The position numbers were made by a program, and so were the translations under genes. A stretch of 64,000 bases of DNA, from contig NZ_JAJTWU010000004.1 in the NCBI RefSeq assembly GCF_021353265.1, forward strand, positions 431,013 to 495,012, in the 5' to 3' direction. This document shows, piece by piece, positions 54,995 through 64,000 of this stretch. This DNA comes from Pelomonas cellulosilytica (GTDB lineage: Bacteria; Pseudomonadota; Gammaproteobacteria; Burkholderiales; Burkholderiaceae_C). Position 1 is the stretch's first letter. Every line of letters begins with the position of its first letter. The notes under the pieces were generated by a model, which saw only the letters and a program-made list of their open reading frames with translations, made no database searches and was not told where the DNA came from.

Positions 54995-55411
54995 TCAGCC
55001 CCGGCGGCGTTCGAGCAGCTCAAACACGCCCATGCCGGCGAGCATGGCCGCGACGAAGACCACGGCCTTCAGCTCTCCCATGCCCAGCGCCACCAGCGCG
55101 GGCCCCGGGCAGAAGCCAGCCAGCCCCCAGCCGACACCGAACAGCAGGCTGCCGACCACCAGCCGGCGGTCGATGGCGGTCGCCGTCGGCAGCTGCAGCG
55201 TCGCGCCGAGCAGCGTGGCCTTGCGCCGCCGGGCGAGCGCGAATGCGACCAGCCCGATGGCGATGGCCCCCACCATGACCAACGCGAGCGACGGGTCCCA
55301 GGCCCCGGCCAGGTCGAGAAAGCCCATCACCTTGGCCGGGCTGGCCATGCCCGAGAGGATGAGGCCGAGGCCGAACACGAGGCCGGCGAGCAAAGCGGTG
55401 AGCACAGGCAT
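54995..55411 (-). CDS. YeeE/YedE half-transporter, C-terminal type
   Basis: 138 aa from ATG 55411. It has three to four membrane helices: PVLTALLAGLVFGLGLILSG, then WDPSLALVMVGAIAIGLVAF and LVVGSLLFGVGWGLAGFCPG, ending KAVVFVAAMLAGMGVFELLE. The conserved Cys in GFCPGPALVALG lies at the expected thiosulfate-relay position. It pairs with the next gene to form a full YeeE-like channel for thiosulfate or other sulfur species. The two genes are 10 bp apart. Confidence 0.88.
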   Translation of the reverse strand: MPVLTALLAGLVFGLGLILSGMASPAKVMGFLDLAGAWDPSLALVMVGAIAIGLVAFALARRRKATLLGATLQLPTATAIDRRLVVGSLLFGVGWGLAGFCPGPALVALGMGELKAVVFVAAMLAGMGVFELLERRRG

Positions 55412-55421
55412 GGCGATTCCC

Positions 55422-55856
55422 TCAGAAGCCCAGCAGGTGCCGAAGCACGAACACGGTGACGAAGCCGGCCCCCATGAAGGCCAGCGTGGCCACCAGCGAA
55501 CGCGGCGACAGGCGGGACAGGCCGCAGACGCCGTGGCCACTGGTGCAGCCGGCGCCGTAGCGCGTGCCCACGCCCACCAGCAGCCCGGCAAGAACCAGCG
55601 CGCCCCAGCCCGCGTCGATGCGCGGCAACGGCACAACCGTGAACAGCCCGTAGGCCAGCGGCGCGGCGATCAGGCCCAGCAGGAAGGCCAGGCGCCATCC
55701 AATGTCGCCGCCGACCGGCCGGAACAATCCGCCCAGCACGCCGCTGATGCCGGCGATGCGGCCGTTCAGAAGCACGAACAGCGCCGCCGCGACGCCGATG
55801 AGCAGGCCGCCCGCCAGCGACGCCAGCGGCGTGAAGGCGTTCCAGTCGATGTTCAT
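55422..55856 (-). CDS. YeeE/YedE half-transporter, N-terminal type
   Basis: 144 aa from ATG 55856. Helices: [20 protein letters not shown], then [20 protein letters not shown] and [20 protein letters not shown]. The motif [20 protein letters not shown] holds the two conserved Cys of YeeE halves that relay thiosulfate. It lies 4 bp after the BigR-type regulator gene. Bacterial bigR operons carry such transporters to move sulfur out when H2S or persulfides build up. Confidence 0.9.
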   Translation of the reverse strand: MNIDWNAFTPLASLAGGLLIGVAAALFVLLNGRIAGISGVLGGLFRPVGGDIGWRLAFLLGLIAAPLAYGLFTVVPLPRIDAGWGALVLAGLLVGVGTRYGAGCTSGHGVCGLSRLSPRSLVATLAFMGAGFVTVFVLRHLLGF

Positions 55857-55860
55857 CGGT

Positions 55861-56187
55861 TCACTCCTTCGGGCAGTAGAGGTCGTAGAGCACAGCCAGC
55901 ACCTGCAGCAGGCGGGCATCGGCGACGCTGTAGAAGATGCGCTTGCCGTCGCGGCGCGTGTCGACGACGCCCTCCGCGCGCAACACCGCCAGCTGTTGCG
56001 ACAGCGTGGGCTGGCGGATGCCCAGCGCCTCTTCGAGGTCGCCGACGGACATCTCGCCCTGCGACAGCTGGCACAGCAGCAGCAGACGGTCTTCGTTGGC
56101 CAGCACCTTCAAGGCGCCGACCGCCTGGCCAGCGGCCTGGCGCAGCATGTCGGGATGGATGACGGCGTTGGACATGACGGGTTGCAA
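55861..56187 (-). CDS. bigR: BigR/SqrR-type ArsR-family persulfide sensor
   Basis: 108 aa with a winged HTH of the ArsR family ([40 protein letters not shown]). Two cysteines lie at residues 39 ([12 protein letters not shown]) and 105 (LYDLYCPKE). Their 66-residue separation equals that of the Cys pairs in BigR (42/108) and SqrR (41/107), which form a tetrasulfide link on sulfide exposure and release DNA. The start may be either ATG in MQPVMSN. It heads the sulfur transporter genes and is divergent from blh. Confidence 0.88.
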   Translation of the reverse strand: MQPVMSNAVIHPDMLRQAAGQAVGALKVLANEDRLLLLCQLSQGEMSVGDLEEALGIRQPTLSQQLAVLRAEGVVDTRRDGKRIFYSVADARLLQVLAVLYDLYCPKE

Positions 56188-56191
56188 TAAG

Positions 56192-56236
56192 TTGACTTCA
56201 CTTTATCAATCAATAAAATGTCAGTCAATAGATTGA
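56192..56236. promoter_or_regulatory. Divergent bigR/blh promoters with shared operator
   Basis: Plus strand: TTGACT (56192-56197), 16 bp, TAAAAT (56214-56219), driving blh. Minus strand: TTGACT (56223-56228), 17 bp, TAAAGT (56200-56205), driving bigR. The inverted repeats TTATCAATCAATAA (56203-56216) and TCAATAGATTGA (56225-56236) overlap these elements. One BigR dimer site could repress both directions. Confidence 0.65.
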
Positions 56237-56253
56237 ACCAACGAGGATCCACC

Positions 56254-57132
56254 ATGGCCACCAGCACCACCGTCCAGGCCTTCTTCGACGACAAGACCTT
56301 CACGGTCTCCTACGTCATCGCCGACAGCGCGAGCCGTTGCGCCGCCATCGTTGACCCTGTGCTGGACTTCGATTTCAAGTCCGGCCGCACCAGCACCGTC
56401 CAGGCCGACCGGCTGCTCGCCTACGTCCGCGAGCACGGCCTCACGGTGCAGTGGATCCTGGAGACGCATGCCCACGCCGACCACCTGTCCAGCGCCCGCT
56501 ACCTGCAGGAGCACGTCGGTGGCCGCATCGCCATCGGCGAGCGCATCCGCGAGGTCCAGGCAACGTTCAAGAAGCTCTACAACCTGGAGCGAAACTTCCT
56601 GCCCGACGGCGCGCAGTTCGACCACCTCTTCAAGGACGAAGAGGTGTTCCACATCGGCGACATCGAGGCCCGCGCGCTGCTGGTGCCGGGCCACACGCCG
56701 GCCGACATGGCCTACGTCACCGACGGCACGGTGTTCGTCGGCGACACGCTCTTCATGCCCGACATCGGAACGGCGCGCGCGGACTTCCCCGGTGGCGACG
56801 CACACACGCTGTACGCCTCCATGCGCCGCATCCTGGCACTGCCGCCACAGACGCGCATGTTCGTCTGCCATGACTACCCGCCGGCCGGCCGCGCACCCGC
56901 CTGGGAGACCACCGTGGCCGAGCAGCGCGCCAGCAACATCCACGTGCGCGACGGCATCACCGAGGCCGAGTTCGTGAGCATGCGCAAGGCCCGCGACGCC
57001 ACGCTGGACGTGCCGGCGTTGATCCTGCCGTCCATCCAGATCAACATCCGCGCCGGCCAGCTGCCGCCGGCCGAGGGCGATGGCGTCAGCTACCTGAAGA
57101 TCCCGCTTAACGTGCTGGGCGGCAGCGCATGA
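56254..57132 (+). CDS. blh: Blh-type persulfide dioxygenase (metallo-beta-lactamase fold)
   Basis: 292 aa from ATG 56254, with GAGGA 8 nt upstream (an in-frame ATG at 56218 lies inside the promoter and is less likely). Metal site: LETHAHADHLSSARYL near residue 72, VPGHTPADMAYV near 149, FVGDTLFMPDIGTARADFPG near 165 and FVCHDYPPAG near 206. These are ETHE1/Blh persulfide dioxygenase positions binding one Fe(II). It oxidises glutathione persulfide to sulfite. It is divergent from bigR and would be induced by sulfide. Confidence 0.9.
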   Translation: MATSTTVQAFFDDKTFTVSYVIADSASRCAAIVDPVLDFDFKSGRTSTVQADRLLAYVREHGLTVQWILETHAHADHLSSARYLQEHVGGRIAIGERIREVQATFKKLYNLERNFLPDGAQFDHLFKDEEVFHIGDIEARALLVPGHTPADMAYVTDGTVFVGDTLFMPDIGTARADFPGGDAHTLYASMRRILALPPQTRMFVCHDYPPAGRAPAWETTVAEQRASNIHVRDGITEAEFVSMRKARDATLDVPALILPSIQINIRAGQLPPAEGDGVSYLKIPLNVLGGSA

Positions 57133-57151
57133 AAAAACCCCGCCTCTGGGG
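57132..57151 (-). terminator. Weak terminator after tolC
   Basis: Plus-strand CCCC (57138-57141) and GGGG (57148-57151) flank a 6-nt loop. On the minus strand the stem is followed by a six-T run. It lies about 20 bp after the tolC stop, in the convergent gap with blh. Confidence 0.45.
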
Positions 57152-57173
57152 GGCGCTGGCAGGCGGCAGGCGC

Positions 57174-58523
57174 TTACCTGGCCAGCAGCGTGTTGACGGC
57201 GCTAAGGTCTTCCGAGCGCAGCTGGCCCGAGGCCTGGCGCAGCTTGAGACTGTTCACCACGACGTCGTACCGGGCCTTGGCCAGGTCGCGCTGCGTGGTG
57301 TAGAGCTGCGTCTGCGCGTTCAGCACATCCAGGTTGACGCGCACGCCGACCTTGTAGCCGAGCTGCGTCGCTTCCAGCGCGAGCTTGGTGGACGATTCCG
57401 CCGCCTCGTAGGCGCTCACCTGGGCCTTCAGCGACTGCACGCCGAAGAAGGCGCGGCGCGTGGCCTCGGCGACGCTGCGGCGGGCGTAGTCGAGATCGTT
57501 GCGGGCCTTTTCCTCCAGCACCAACGTTTCCTTGATGCGGTTCTGCGTCAGGCCGCCGGTATAAAGCGGGTAGCTCAGCGTCAGGCCGATGCTGGCCGTC
57601 TTGGTCGTGCCGACGCCGGACGCCGTGGCGGCCGCGCCGTTGAGGTTGTTGTGCAGGTTCTGCCCACCGATCTGCGCGTTGGCATCCAGCGTCGGCCTGT
57701 CCGCGGCGCGGGCGATCTGCGTGTCCAGCTGCGCCACCTCCAGGCCCAGTCGCGCCTTGCGAATGGCCGGATGCTGCTCATCACCTGTGGCGACCCAGGT
57801 GTCGACGTTGTCGCTGGGCAGCGCGGGCAGCGCCACCGGCTGGGCCAGCGGCTTGGGCTCCACGCCGACTCGGCCGACGAACTGATCCAGCGTGACGCGC
57901 TTGACGCGCAGGTCGTTGTCGGCGGCCAGTTCCTGCGCGACCGCCAGGTCGTACTTGGCCTGGGCTTCACGCGTGTCGGTGATGGTGGCGGTGCCGACCT
58001 CGAAATTGCGCTTGGCCGAGGCCAGTTGCTCGGCGATGGCGGTCTTGTTGGCCTGCGTCGTCGACAGCGCATCCTTGGCGGCCAGCACGTCGAAATAGGC
58101 GGTCGCCAGACGGACGATCAGGTCCTGCTCGGCGGACTCCAGGTCGGCCTGCGTGGCCTCGTAGGCACGGCGGGCCTTGTCGATGGTCGGCAGGTTGGCG
58201 GCGTTGTAGACCGAGTACTTGCCCTGCAAACCAGCCGTCAGCGTGCGCGCGTTGAGCGCGTTGCCGCTGCCGGGCGGGTCGGTGCGGGCCTGGGTGCCCG
58301 TGGCGGCCAGCCCCAGCGACGGCCGCGTCAGTGCCTCGGCCTGCGCGGCGCGCGCGGCAGCAGCGTCGGCGCTGGCCCTGGTCGCGAGGTAGGTCGCGTC
58401 ATAGCCCCGCGCGGCGTCGTACAGCTCCTGCAGGCTCTGCGCCTGCGCCGCGCCCGCGAGCAAGAGGCCGGCGGCAAGGGCCAGCGGTTGCAGGATCAGG
58501 CGTGGGGCGTTGACGAGGGGCAT
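57174..58523 (-). CDS. tolC: TolC family outer membrane efflux channel
   Basis: 449 aa with a signal peptide (LALAAGLLLAGAAQAQS). The two-fold OEP repeat is visible: SLQELYDAARGYDATYLATR, LTAGLQGKYSVYNAANLPTI and DLIVRLATAYFDVLAAKDAL near 145 in the first half. SIGLTLSYPLYTGGLTQNRI near 310 and LNAQTQLYTTQRDLAKARYD near 410 are in the second. It forms the trimeric exit duct for RND, MFS or ABC efflux and type I secretion. It is preceded on the same strand by an isoaspartyl methyltransferase gene, a common order in Burkholderiales. The TetR gene lies upstream of both. Confidence 0.93.
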   Translation of the reverse strand: MPLVNAPRLILQPLALAAGLLLAGAAQAQSLQELYDAARGYDATYLATRASADAAAARAAQAEALTRPSLGLAATGTQARTDPPGSGNALNARTLTAGLQGKYSVYNAANLPTIDKARRAYEATQADLESAEQDLIVRLATAYFDVLAAKDALSTTQANKTAIAEQLASAKRNFEVGTATITDTREAQAKYDLAVAQELAADNDLRVKRVTLDQFVGRVGVEPKPLAQPVALPALPSDNVDTWVATGDEQHPAIRKARLGLEVAQLDTQIARAADRPTLDANAQIGGQNLHNNLNGAAATASGVGTTKTASIGLTLSYPLYTGGLTQNRIKETLVLEEKARNDLDYARRSVAEATRRAFFGVQSLKAQVSAYEAAESSTKLALEATQLGYKVGVRVNLDVLNAQTQLYTTQRDLAKARYDVVVNSLKLRQASGQLRSEDLSAVNTLLAR

Positions 58524-58659
58524 GGGATTCCTTGGCTGGGACGATGGGTGAAGCAGCGGCCGGGGTTATAGATGCAAAAGCAGCCGGTGACTGAAGCCAT
58601 GTGACGACTTGCGTCCGGCGGGCGTCGAGTGGCGCTATGCGGCGACGGGCTGCACGCCG

Positions 58660-59313
58660 TCAGAAGCTGAAGGCCGGCGCTTCCGCGAAGCCCGGCAGCC
58701 GGTCGGCCACGGTGTCGAACAGCTCCACCGAGCGGAAGTCGCTCGCACCGGTGCGCGTGACGAGCACCGCGCGCATGACCGGCTCGCCGCCGACGACGGC
58801 CGCCAGACGCCCACCCACCTTCAGCTGGTTCAGCAGCACCTGCGGCACCTCGGCCACCGAGCCGGACAGCAGGATGGCGTCGAACGGCTCCTCGGCCGGC
58901 AGCCCGCCCGCGCCGTCCTGGTTCAGCACGCTGACGTTCAGCACGCCCACGCGCTTCAGGTTGGCCGTGGCCTGGGCGGCAAGCGCCGCATCGGCCTCCA
59001 GCGCGATGACGCGCTGCGCCTTGTGGCCCAGCAGCGCGGCCAGGTGACCCGTGGCGGCACCGATCTCCAGCACCTTCTCGTGGCGCTGCACCTTCAGCTC
59101 CTGCAGCAGCCGGGCTTCGACCTTGGGTGCCAGCATGCGCCGCGTGGCGGTCAGCGGCAGCTCGATGTCGACGAAGGCCTGGGACTTGTGCGCCTCGGGC
59201 ACGAAGTCCTCACGGTGCACGATGCGCAGCAGCTCCAGCACGCTGGGGTCGAGCACGTCCCAGGGGCGGATCTGCTGCTCGATCATGTTGAAGCGGGCTT
59301 GTTCGAGATTCAT
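58660..59313 (-). CDS. Protein-L-isoaspartate O-methyltransferase family
   Basis: 217 aa. EQARFNMIEQQIRPWDVLDP at the N-terminus, then the SAM site EKVLEIGAATGHLAALLGHK near 79 (motif I) and NQDGAGGLPAEEPFDAILLS near 132. The family repairs isoaspartyl damage. In this proteobacterial subgroup, which sits beside tolC, the RPWDVLD N-terminus is typical and the substrate may differ. The gap to tolC is 136 bp. The first gene of the pair would be read together with tolC. Confidence 0.88.
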   Translation of the reverse strand: MNLEQARFNMIEQQIRPWDVLDPSVLELLRIVHREDFVPEAHKSQAFVDIELPLTATRRMLAPKVEARLLQELKVQRHEKVLEIGAATGHLAALLGHKAQRVIALEADAALAAQATANLKRVGVLNVSVLNQDGAGGLPAEEPFDAILLSGSVAEVPQVLLNQLKVGGRLAAVVGGEPVMRAVLVTRTGASDFRSVELFDTVADRLPGFAEAPAFSF

Positions 59314-59355
59314 CGGGTTCTCCGGGGCGCGATACGGCAGACAAAAACCAAAATT

Positions 59356-59997
59356 CTAGGTGCCCGGCGGGGTGGCGAGCAGGCCATGCAGCAGCAGGGA
59401 CATCTGCGCCTCCAGCAACTCCTCAGGACTCATGTCGCCGGGGCAGACGTCGTGCGTGCCGAACGAGTGCTCGTGCAGCATCATGTAGAGCATCGGCGAG
59501 ATCAACAGGTGCACGGTGGCCTCGATGGGCACGGCGCGGAATTCACCGCGCCGGATGCCCCGCTCGATCATCCCGCCCAGCAAGGTCTTGGACGGCTGGA
59601 TGACCTCGTCGACGTAGAACCTCGCGAGCTCCGGGAAATGGCGGGCCTCGATCATCACGAGCTTGCAGACGACGCCGGCATTGCCGCGCCCCACCTTGGC
59701 CCACCAGTCGCGCATCATCTGGCGCATCAGCTCCGAGATGGCGCCTTCGTACTGCGCCGCCTGGGCCGCGGACTCGACGATGTGCACGGACAGGTTTTCC
59801 CGCACCATCGCTTTGAAGAGCTCATCCTTGCTCGGGTAGTAGCGGTAGAGCGTGCCCTTGGCGACGCCGGCGCGCGCTGCAACTTCCTCGCTGCGCGTGG
59901 CCGCGAAGCCCTTCTCGACGAACAGCGCCAGCGCGGCATCCAGCAGTTCCTGCGGACGGGCATCCTTGCGGCGTTGACGGGGGGCGGCGGTGGTCAA
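59356..59997 (-). CDS. TetR family transcriptional regulator
   Basis: 213 aa. The N-terminal HTH is [56 protein letters not shown]. The C-terminal domain is of the TetR_C type, with [20 protein letters not shown] near 125. The ligand pocket is unknown. It sits 42 bp upstream of the PCMT-tolC genes on the same strand, and a clear palindrome sits just upstream of its start. It could control itself, the downstream efflux genes and/or the divergent uppP. Confidence 0.9.
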   Translation of the reverse strand: MTTAAPRQRRKDARPQELLDAALALFVEKGFAATRSEEVAARAGVAKGTLYRYYPSKDELFKAMVRENLSVHIVESAAQAAQYEGAISELMRQMMRDWWAKVGRGNAGVVCKLVMIEARHFPELARFYVDEVIQPSKTLLGGMIERGIRRGEFRAVPIEATVHLLISPMLYMMLHEHSFGTHDVCPGDMSPEELLEAQMSLLLHGLLATPPGT

Positions 59998-60006
59998 GAC
60001 GGGCAG

Positions 60007-60028
60007 TTAGTGACCGAAGGGTCAGTAA
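60007..60028. promoter_or_regulatory. TetR operator palindrome
   Basis: TTAGTGACC (60007-60015) and GGTCAGTAA (60020-60028) form a 9-bp inverted repeat with one mismatch and a 4-bp spacer. It lies 9 bp upstream of the TetR start and 107 bp upstream of uppP. The size and symmetry are typical for TetR-family operators. Confidence 0.75.
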
Positions 60029-60134
60029 TGTAGCCATGCGGCCAGCCCGCGGCAAGTTCCGGGCACGGGTCGTGCAACAAGGGCTGGCTACACTGCGCCG
60101 CCTTTTTCATTCGTCGCCTTTTCCGGAGTTGTAC

Positions 60135-60959
60135 GTGGATCCCATCCTGCTGATCAAAGCCGCCATCATGGGCATCGTCGAGGGCCTGACCGAGTTCCTG
60201 CCGGTCTCGTCGACGGGCCACCTGATCCTGACCGGCAGCCTGCTCGGCATGACGGACGCGAAGTCCAAGGTTTTCGATATCGCCATCCAGAGCGGTGCCA
60301 TCCTCGCCGTGCTGATCGTCTACTGGGCGCGCCTGCGCGAGGCGCTGGGCGGCATCGCGACGAGCGCCAAGCAGCGCCGTTTCGTCGCCAACGTCGTCAT
60401 CGGCTTCATCCCGGCCGGCCTTGTCGGGCTGACCGTCTACAAGGCCATCAAGGCCCACCTGTTCAACGCACCGGTCGTGGCGGGCGCCTTCATCGTTGGC
60501 GCGCTGATCATCCTGTGGGTCGAGAAATGGGCGAAACCCACGGCTCGCGTGCAGACCGTGGACGACATGACGGCGCTGGACGCGCTGAAGGTCGGCCTCG
60601 TGCAGTGCCTGGGCATGATCCCCGGCACCAGCCGCTCCGGCGCCACCATCATCGGCGGCATGCTGCTGGGCCTGTCGCGCAAGGCGGCGACGGACTTCTC
60701 GTTCTTCCTGGCCATCCCGACGCTGATCTCCGCCGGCGCGTACAGCCTCTGGAAAGAGCGCAACGCGCTGTCAGTGGCCGATGTGCCGATGTTCGCGGTC
60801 GGCTTCATCGTCAGCTTCCTGGCCGCCTGGGCCTGCGTGCGCTGGCTGCTGCGCTACGTCGCGACCCACACCTTCGTGCCGTTCGCCTGGTACCGCATCG
60901 CCTTCGGCATCATCGTGCTCGCCACCTGGCTCACCGGCACGGTCATCTGGGCAGACTGA
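60135..60959 (+). CDS. uppP: Undecaprenyl-diphosphatase (bacitracin resistance)
   Basis: 274 aa from GTG 60135 with GGAG upstream; the longer frame starts in sequence unlike the family. It recycles C55-PP to C55-P for peptidoglycan and other envelope polymers. Family motifs: [20 protein letters not shown] near residue 14 (the EGxTEFLPxSSxGH core) and [20 protein letters not shown] near 160 (PGTSRSG). About eight membrane helices. It is divergent from the TetR gene. Confidence 0.95.
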   Translation: MDPILLIKAAIMGIVEGLTEFLPVSSTGHLILTGSLLGMTDAKSKVFDIAIQSGAILAVLIVYWARLREALGGIATSAKQRRFVANVVIGFIPAGLVGLTVYKAIKAHLFNAPVVAGAFIVGALIILWVEKWAKPTARVQTVDDMTALDALKVGLVQCLGMIPGTSRSGATIIGGMLLGLSRKAATDFSFFLAIPTLISAGAYSLWKERNALSVADVPMFAVGFIVSFLAAWACVRWLLRYVATHTFVPFAWYRIAFGIIVLATWLTGTVIWAD

Positions 60960-61033
60960 TCTGGCCCCTCTCGCCGAGAGGCCGGCTTGGGGGCGGCCCG
61001 GCGCCCGGCCCGGACACCGGGGATAATTTGCCG

Positions 61034-61855
61034 ATGCCCATCACGATCAAGACCGGCGCCGACATCGACGGCATGCGCATCGCCGGACGCCTGGCGTCCG
61101 AAGTCCTCGACATGCTCACGCCACACGTCAAGCCCGGCGTCACTACCAACGAGCTGGACAAGCTCGCTCACGACTTCATCGTCCACGTCCAGCAGGCCAT
61201 CCCTGCCCCGCTGAACTACTGCCCGCCGGGCTACACGCCCTACCCCAAGTCGATCTGCACGTCGGTCAACCAGGTGGTCTGCCACGGCATCCCGAACGAC
61301 AAGGCGTTGAAGAACGGCGACATCGTCAACATCGACGTCACCGTCATCAAGGACGGCTGGCATGGCGACACGAGCCGCATGTTCGTCGTAGGCGACGGCT
61401 CCATCGCCGCCAGACGGCTGTGCTCGTTCACGTATGAGGCCATGTGGAAGGGCATCGCCAAGGTCAGGCCCGGTGCGCGGCTGGGCGATATCGGCCACGC
61501 CATCCAGACCTTCGCCGAGAACGCCGGGTTCTCCATCGTGCGCGAGTTCTGCGGCCACGGCATCGGCCGCGTCTTCCACGAGGAGCCTCAGGTGCTGCAC
61601 TACGGCCGCCCCGGCACGCTGGACGAGCTGGTGCCGGGCATGATGTTCACGATCGAGCCGATGATCAACGCCGGCCGTCGCGAGATCCGCGAGATGGGCG
61701 ATGGCTGGACCATCGCCACGAAGGACCGGTCGCTCTCGGCTCAGTGGGAGCACACCCTGCTCGTCACCGAGACGGGCTATGAGGTCATGACGCTGTCCGC
61801 CGGCAGCCCGCCGCCGCCGGCCTTCATCACCCAGGCCGCCACCGCCGCTGCCTGA
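61034..61855 (+). CDS. map: Methionine aminopeptidase type I
   Basis: 273 aa from ATG 61034. All five metal ligands can be placed: Asp in [17 protein letters not shown], Asp in [12 protein letters not shown], His in [14 protein letters not shown], Glu in [13 protein letters not shown] and Glu in [10 protein letters not shown]. The substrate His is in VVCHGIP near 82. It removes the initiator Met from nascent proteins. It lies one base upstream of glnD, as in many proteobacteria. Confidence 0.97.
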   Translation: MPITIKTGADIDGMRIAGRLASEVLDMLTPHVKPGVTTNELDKLAHDFIVHVQQAIPAPLNYCPPGYTPYPKSICTSVNQVVCHGIPNDKALKNGDIVNIDVTVIKDGWHGDTSRMFVVGDGSIAARRLCSFTYEAMWKGIAKVRPGARLGDIGHAIQTFAENAGFSIVREFCGHGIGRVFHEEPQVLHYGRPGTLDELVPGMMFTIEPMINAGRREIREMGDGWTIATKDRSLSAQWEHTLLVTETGYEVMTLSAGSPPPPAFITQAATAAA

Positions 61856-61856
61856 C

Positions 61857-64000
61857 GTGGCGACGCTCGCCGACCTCCGCCAGCAGTTCAAGTCTGGCAA
61901 GCAAGCGCTCATCGACGGCTTTCTTGCCGAACGCCCCACGGTGGCCAGCGCCCAGCGCCTGCTGCGCCGGCTCGCCCGTCACGTCGACGACACGCTGCGC
62001 ATGCTCTGGGGCCAGGCCGGCATGCCCGACGGGTCCTGCCTGGCGGCCGTCGGCGGGTATGGGCGCGGCGAGCTGTTTCCGCATTCCGATGTTGACGTGC
62101 TGGTGCTGCTGCCCGACGGCGTGGAGGCCTACCGGCCCGGCCCGGCCAAGACGGCCATCGAGGGTTTCATCACGTCGTGCTGGGACCTGGGACTGGAGAT
62201 CGGCTCGTCGGTGCGCACGCTGGGCGAGTGCCTGAGCGAATCCGCCGGCGACGTGACCATCCAGACAGCACTGCTCGAAGCGCGGCCGCTGGCCGGCGAC
62301 GTGAAGCTGTTCCGCCAGATGTCGCGCCGCTTCATGGAGGCGATGGACGCGCGCGCCTTCTTCCGCGCCAAGACGCTGGAGGCCGTGCAGCGCCACACCA
62401 AGTTCGACGACACGCCCTACGCGCTGGAGCCCAACTGCAAGGAAAGCCCGGGCGGCCTGCGCGACCTGCAGATGCTGATCTGGATCGCCCGCGCGTCCGG
62501 CTTCGGCAAGACCTGGAAGACGCTGGCGCAGCGCGGGCTCATCACGCCGTTCGAGAGCCGCCAGCTGCAGCGCAACGAAGGCCAGCTGACGCTGATCCGC
62601 GCGCGGCTGCATGCCGTGGCCGGCCGTCGCGAGGACCGGCTGGTGTTCGACCTGCAGACCGCCGTGGCGCAGAGCTTCGGCTTCCAGGCAACCGGCTCGC
62701 AGCGCGTGTCCGAGGTGCTGATGCGGCGCTACTACTGGGCAGCCAAGGCCGTCACGCAGCTGCACCAGATCCTGCTGCTGAACCTGGAGGAGCAGATCAA
62801 CGGCTCCGAGCACAGCCAGCTTCGGCCCATCGAGGGGCAGATCGAGTTCAAGGATCGCGGTCGCATGCTGGAGGTCGCGACCGACGACCTCTACCTGCAG
62901 GACCCGCACGCCATCCTGCGCACCTTCTACGTCTACCAGACGACACCCGGCATCAAGGGACTGTCGGCCAGCACGCTGCGCGCCCTCTACAACGCCCGCG
63001 GCCTGATGGACGCCAACTGGCGGCGCGACCCCGTCAACCGTGCCACCTTCATGGCCATGCTGCGTGCGCCCGAGGGCCACACGCATGCCTTCCGGCTGAT
63101 GAACCAGACCTCCGTGCTGGGCCGCTACCTGTGGGTGTTCCGCGCCATCGTCGGCCAGATGCAGCACGACCTGTTCCACGTCTACACGGTGGACCAGCAC
63201 ATCCTGATGGTGCTGCGCAACGTGCGCCGCTTCTTCATCCCCGAGCACGTGCACGAGTACCCGTTCTGCTCGCAGCTGGCCGCGCAGTTCGACACGCCCG
63301 AGCTGCTCTACATCGCCGCCCTCTTCCACGACGTGGCCAAGGGCCGCGGCGGTGACCACTCCGAGCTGGGGGCCGACGAGGTGCGCCGCTTCTGCCGCCA
63401 GCACGGCATGAGCGCCGACGACACCACCACCTGCGTCTTCCTCGTCGAGCACCACCTGACGATGTCGCGCGTCGCGCAGAAGGAGGACCTGTCGGACCCG
63501 GAAGTCATCGCCGCCTTCGCCGCGAAAGTGGGCGACGTGCGACGCCTCACGGCGCTCTACCTGCTGACGGTGGCCGACATCCGCGGCACCAGCCCCAAAG
63601 TCTGGAACGCCTGGAAGGGCAAGCTGCTGGAGGACCTCTACCGCATCACGTTGCGGGCCCTGGGCGGCGCCCGGCTCAACGTGGATGCCGAGATCGAGGC
63701 CCGCAAGCAGGAAGCCCGGCAGGACCTCGCGCTGCACTCGCAGCTGCCCGGTACGGAGGAGCCGCTGTGGGCCACGCTGGCCGTCAGCTACTTCGCGCGG
63801 CATGACGGCGCCGAGCTGGCCTGGCACGCGCGCTCGCTGTGGCGCCATGTCGAGACGCAGGTGCCTGTCGTGCGCGCGCGGCCGTCGCCCATCGGCGAAG
63901 GCCTGCAGGTGCTGGTGTATTCACCCGACCAGACCGACCTCTTCGCGCGCATCTGCGGCTACTTCGACAGCGCCGGCTTCAGCATCCTCGACGCCAAGGT
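61857..64000 (+). CDS. glnD: PII uridylyltransferase (GlnD), 3' end outside window
   Basis: About 714 residues are visible from GTG 61857. The nucleotidyltransferase domain has [20 protein letters not shown] near residue 62 (GGxGRxE...SDxD). The linker has [18 protein letters not shown] near 195. The HD domain has [20 protein letters not shown] near 490, with a further His in LVEHHLTMS near 537. The first ACT domain begins near 685 ([19 protein letters not shown]). GlnD uridylylates and deuridylylates PII in response to glutamine, setting NtrBC activity. It is therefore a possible distant controller of the sigma-54-driven nitrilase cluster in this window. Confidence 0.96.
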   Translation, partial: MATLADLRQQFKSGKQALIDGFLAERPTVASAQRLLRRLARHVDDTLRMLWGQAGMPDGSCLAAVGGYGRGELFPHSDVDVLVLLPDGVEAYRPGPAKTAIEGFITSCWDLGLEIGSSVRTLGECLSESAGDVTIQTALLEARPLAGDVKLFRQMSRRFMEAMDARAFFRAKTLEAVQRHTKFDDTPYALEPNCKESPGGLRDLQMLIWIARASGFGKTWKTLAQRGLITPFESRQLQRNEGQLTLIRARLHAVAGRREDRLVFDLQTAVAQSFGFQATGSQRVSEVLMRRYYWAAKAVTQLHQILLLNLEEQINGSEHSQLRPIEGQIEFKDRGRMLEVATDDLYLQDPHAILRTFYVYQTTPGIKGLSASTLRALYNARGLMDANWRRDPVNRATFMAMLRAPEGHTHAFRLMNQTSVLGRYLWVFRAIVGQMQHDLFHVYTVDQHILMVLRNVRRFFIPEHVHEYPFCSQLAAQFDTPELLYIAALFHDVAKGRGGDHSELGADEVRRFCRQHGMSADDTTTCVFLVEHHLTMSRVAQKEDLSDPEVIAAFAAKVGDVRRLTALYLLTVADIRGTSPKVWNAWKGKLLEDLYRITLRALGGARLNVDAEIEARKQEARQDLALHSQLPGTEEPLWATLAVSYFARHDGAELAWHARSLWRHVETQVPVVRARPSPIGEGLQVLVYSPDQTDLFARICGYFDSAGFSILDAK

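Noticed and set aside
61827-63848. Long antisense open frame (673 codons) opposite glnD
   Set aside because: It mirrors the glnD coding frame, has no recognisable domain, and is low-complexity (Arg/Ala/Gly/Leu-rich), as expected for a GC-rich shadow frame.

Overview
The window is GC-rich throughout, with tightly packed, often 4-nt-overlapping genes. It reads as chromosome from a betaproteobacterium of the order Burkholderiales, probably a Roseateles/Rubrivivax/Pelomonas-like member. This rests on the gene families: a small Trp-rich protein (TIGR04438 type) beside lgt-dnaQ, a PEP-CTERM protein, class I and class II fumarases, TgpA-type transglutaminase, and map-glnD. No species assignment is possible from the sequence alone.

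Layout. 1-4.1 kb: the 5' part of a secreted alpha-L-fucosidase and a lipoprotein with Ig-like and NHL beta-propeller repeats. 4.18-8.06 kb: a decayed accessory island bounded by a tRNA-Val 3'-end remnant and an intact tRNA-Val pair. It carries hipBA, an orphan antitoxin whose AbiEii-like toxin is cut off after about 37 codons, and fragments of IS21-like and other transposons. 8.1-18.4 kb: housekeeping (tRNA-Val x2, dnaQ, lgt, cytochrome c, acs, two divergent fumarases) plus a PEP-CTERM phytase-like esterase. 18.4-27.3 kb: transglutaminase/DUF3857, MscS channel and HDAC-like deacetylase on the minus strand, and a moxR/DUF58/TgpA set on the plus strand interrupted by an antisense GntR regulator. 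27.3-32 kb: a degraded ankyrin-like paralogue next to its intact copy, an MltB-type lytic transglycosylase, a DUF6714-like protein and IS66/IS5 remnants. 32-34.3 kb: RidA, DsbB and a MocR-type regulator.

The most notable block is 34.6-41.7 kb, a complete eight-gene nitrilase-1 cluster (Nit1C type). It contains an MSMEG_0572-like protein, Nit6803-type nitrilase, radical SAM enzyme, GNAT acetyltransferase, AIR-synthase-like protein, glycosyltransferase, MSMEG_0570-like protein and flavin-dependent oxidoreductase. Most junctions overlap. A sigma-54-type promoter (GG-N10-GC spacing) lies about 55 bp upstream of the first start codon, and a divergent MocR regulator sits next to it. This suggests nitrogen-controlled expression of a nitrile/cyanide or small-metabolite pathway whose chemistry is not fully known. 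The radical SAM member has a CX9CX2C cysteine motif instead of the usual CX3CX2C.

41.6-64 kb: a Tat-exported PaoABC-like aldehyde oxidoreductase, gamma-glutamyltransferase, a DUF1501/DUF1800 pair, scoAB with a divergent PAS-LuxR regulator, and a prolyl-hydroxylase/yaaA/DUF599 run. A reactive-sulfur module follows (two YeeE/YedE half-transporters, BigR-type persulfide sensor, divergent Blh persulfide dioxygenase, with one shared operator region). The window ends with tolC with an isoaspartyl methyltransferase, a TetR regulator with a clear palindromic operator, uppP, map and the start of glnD.
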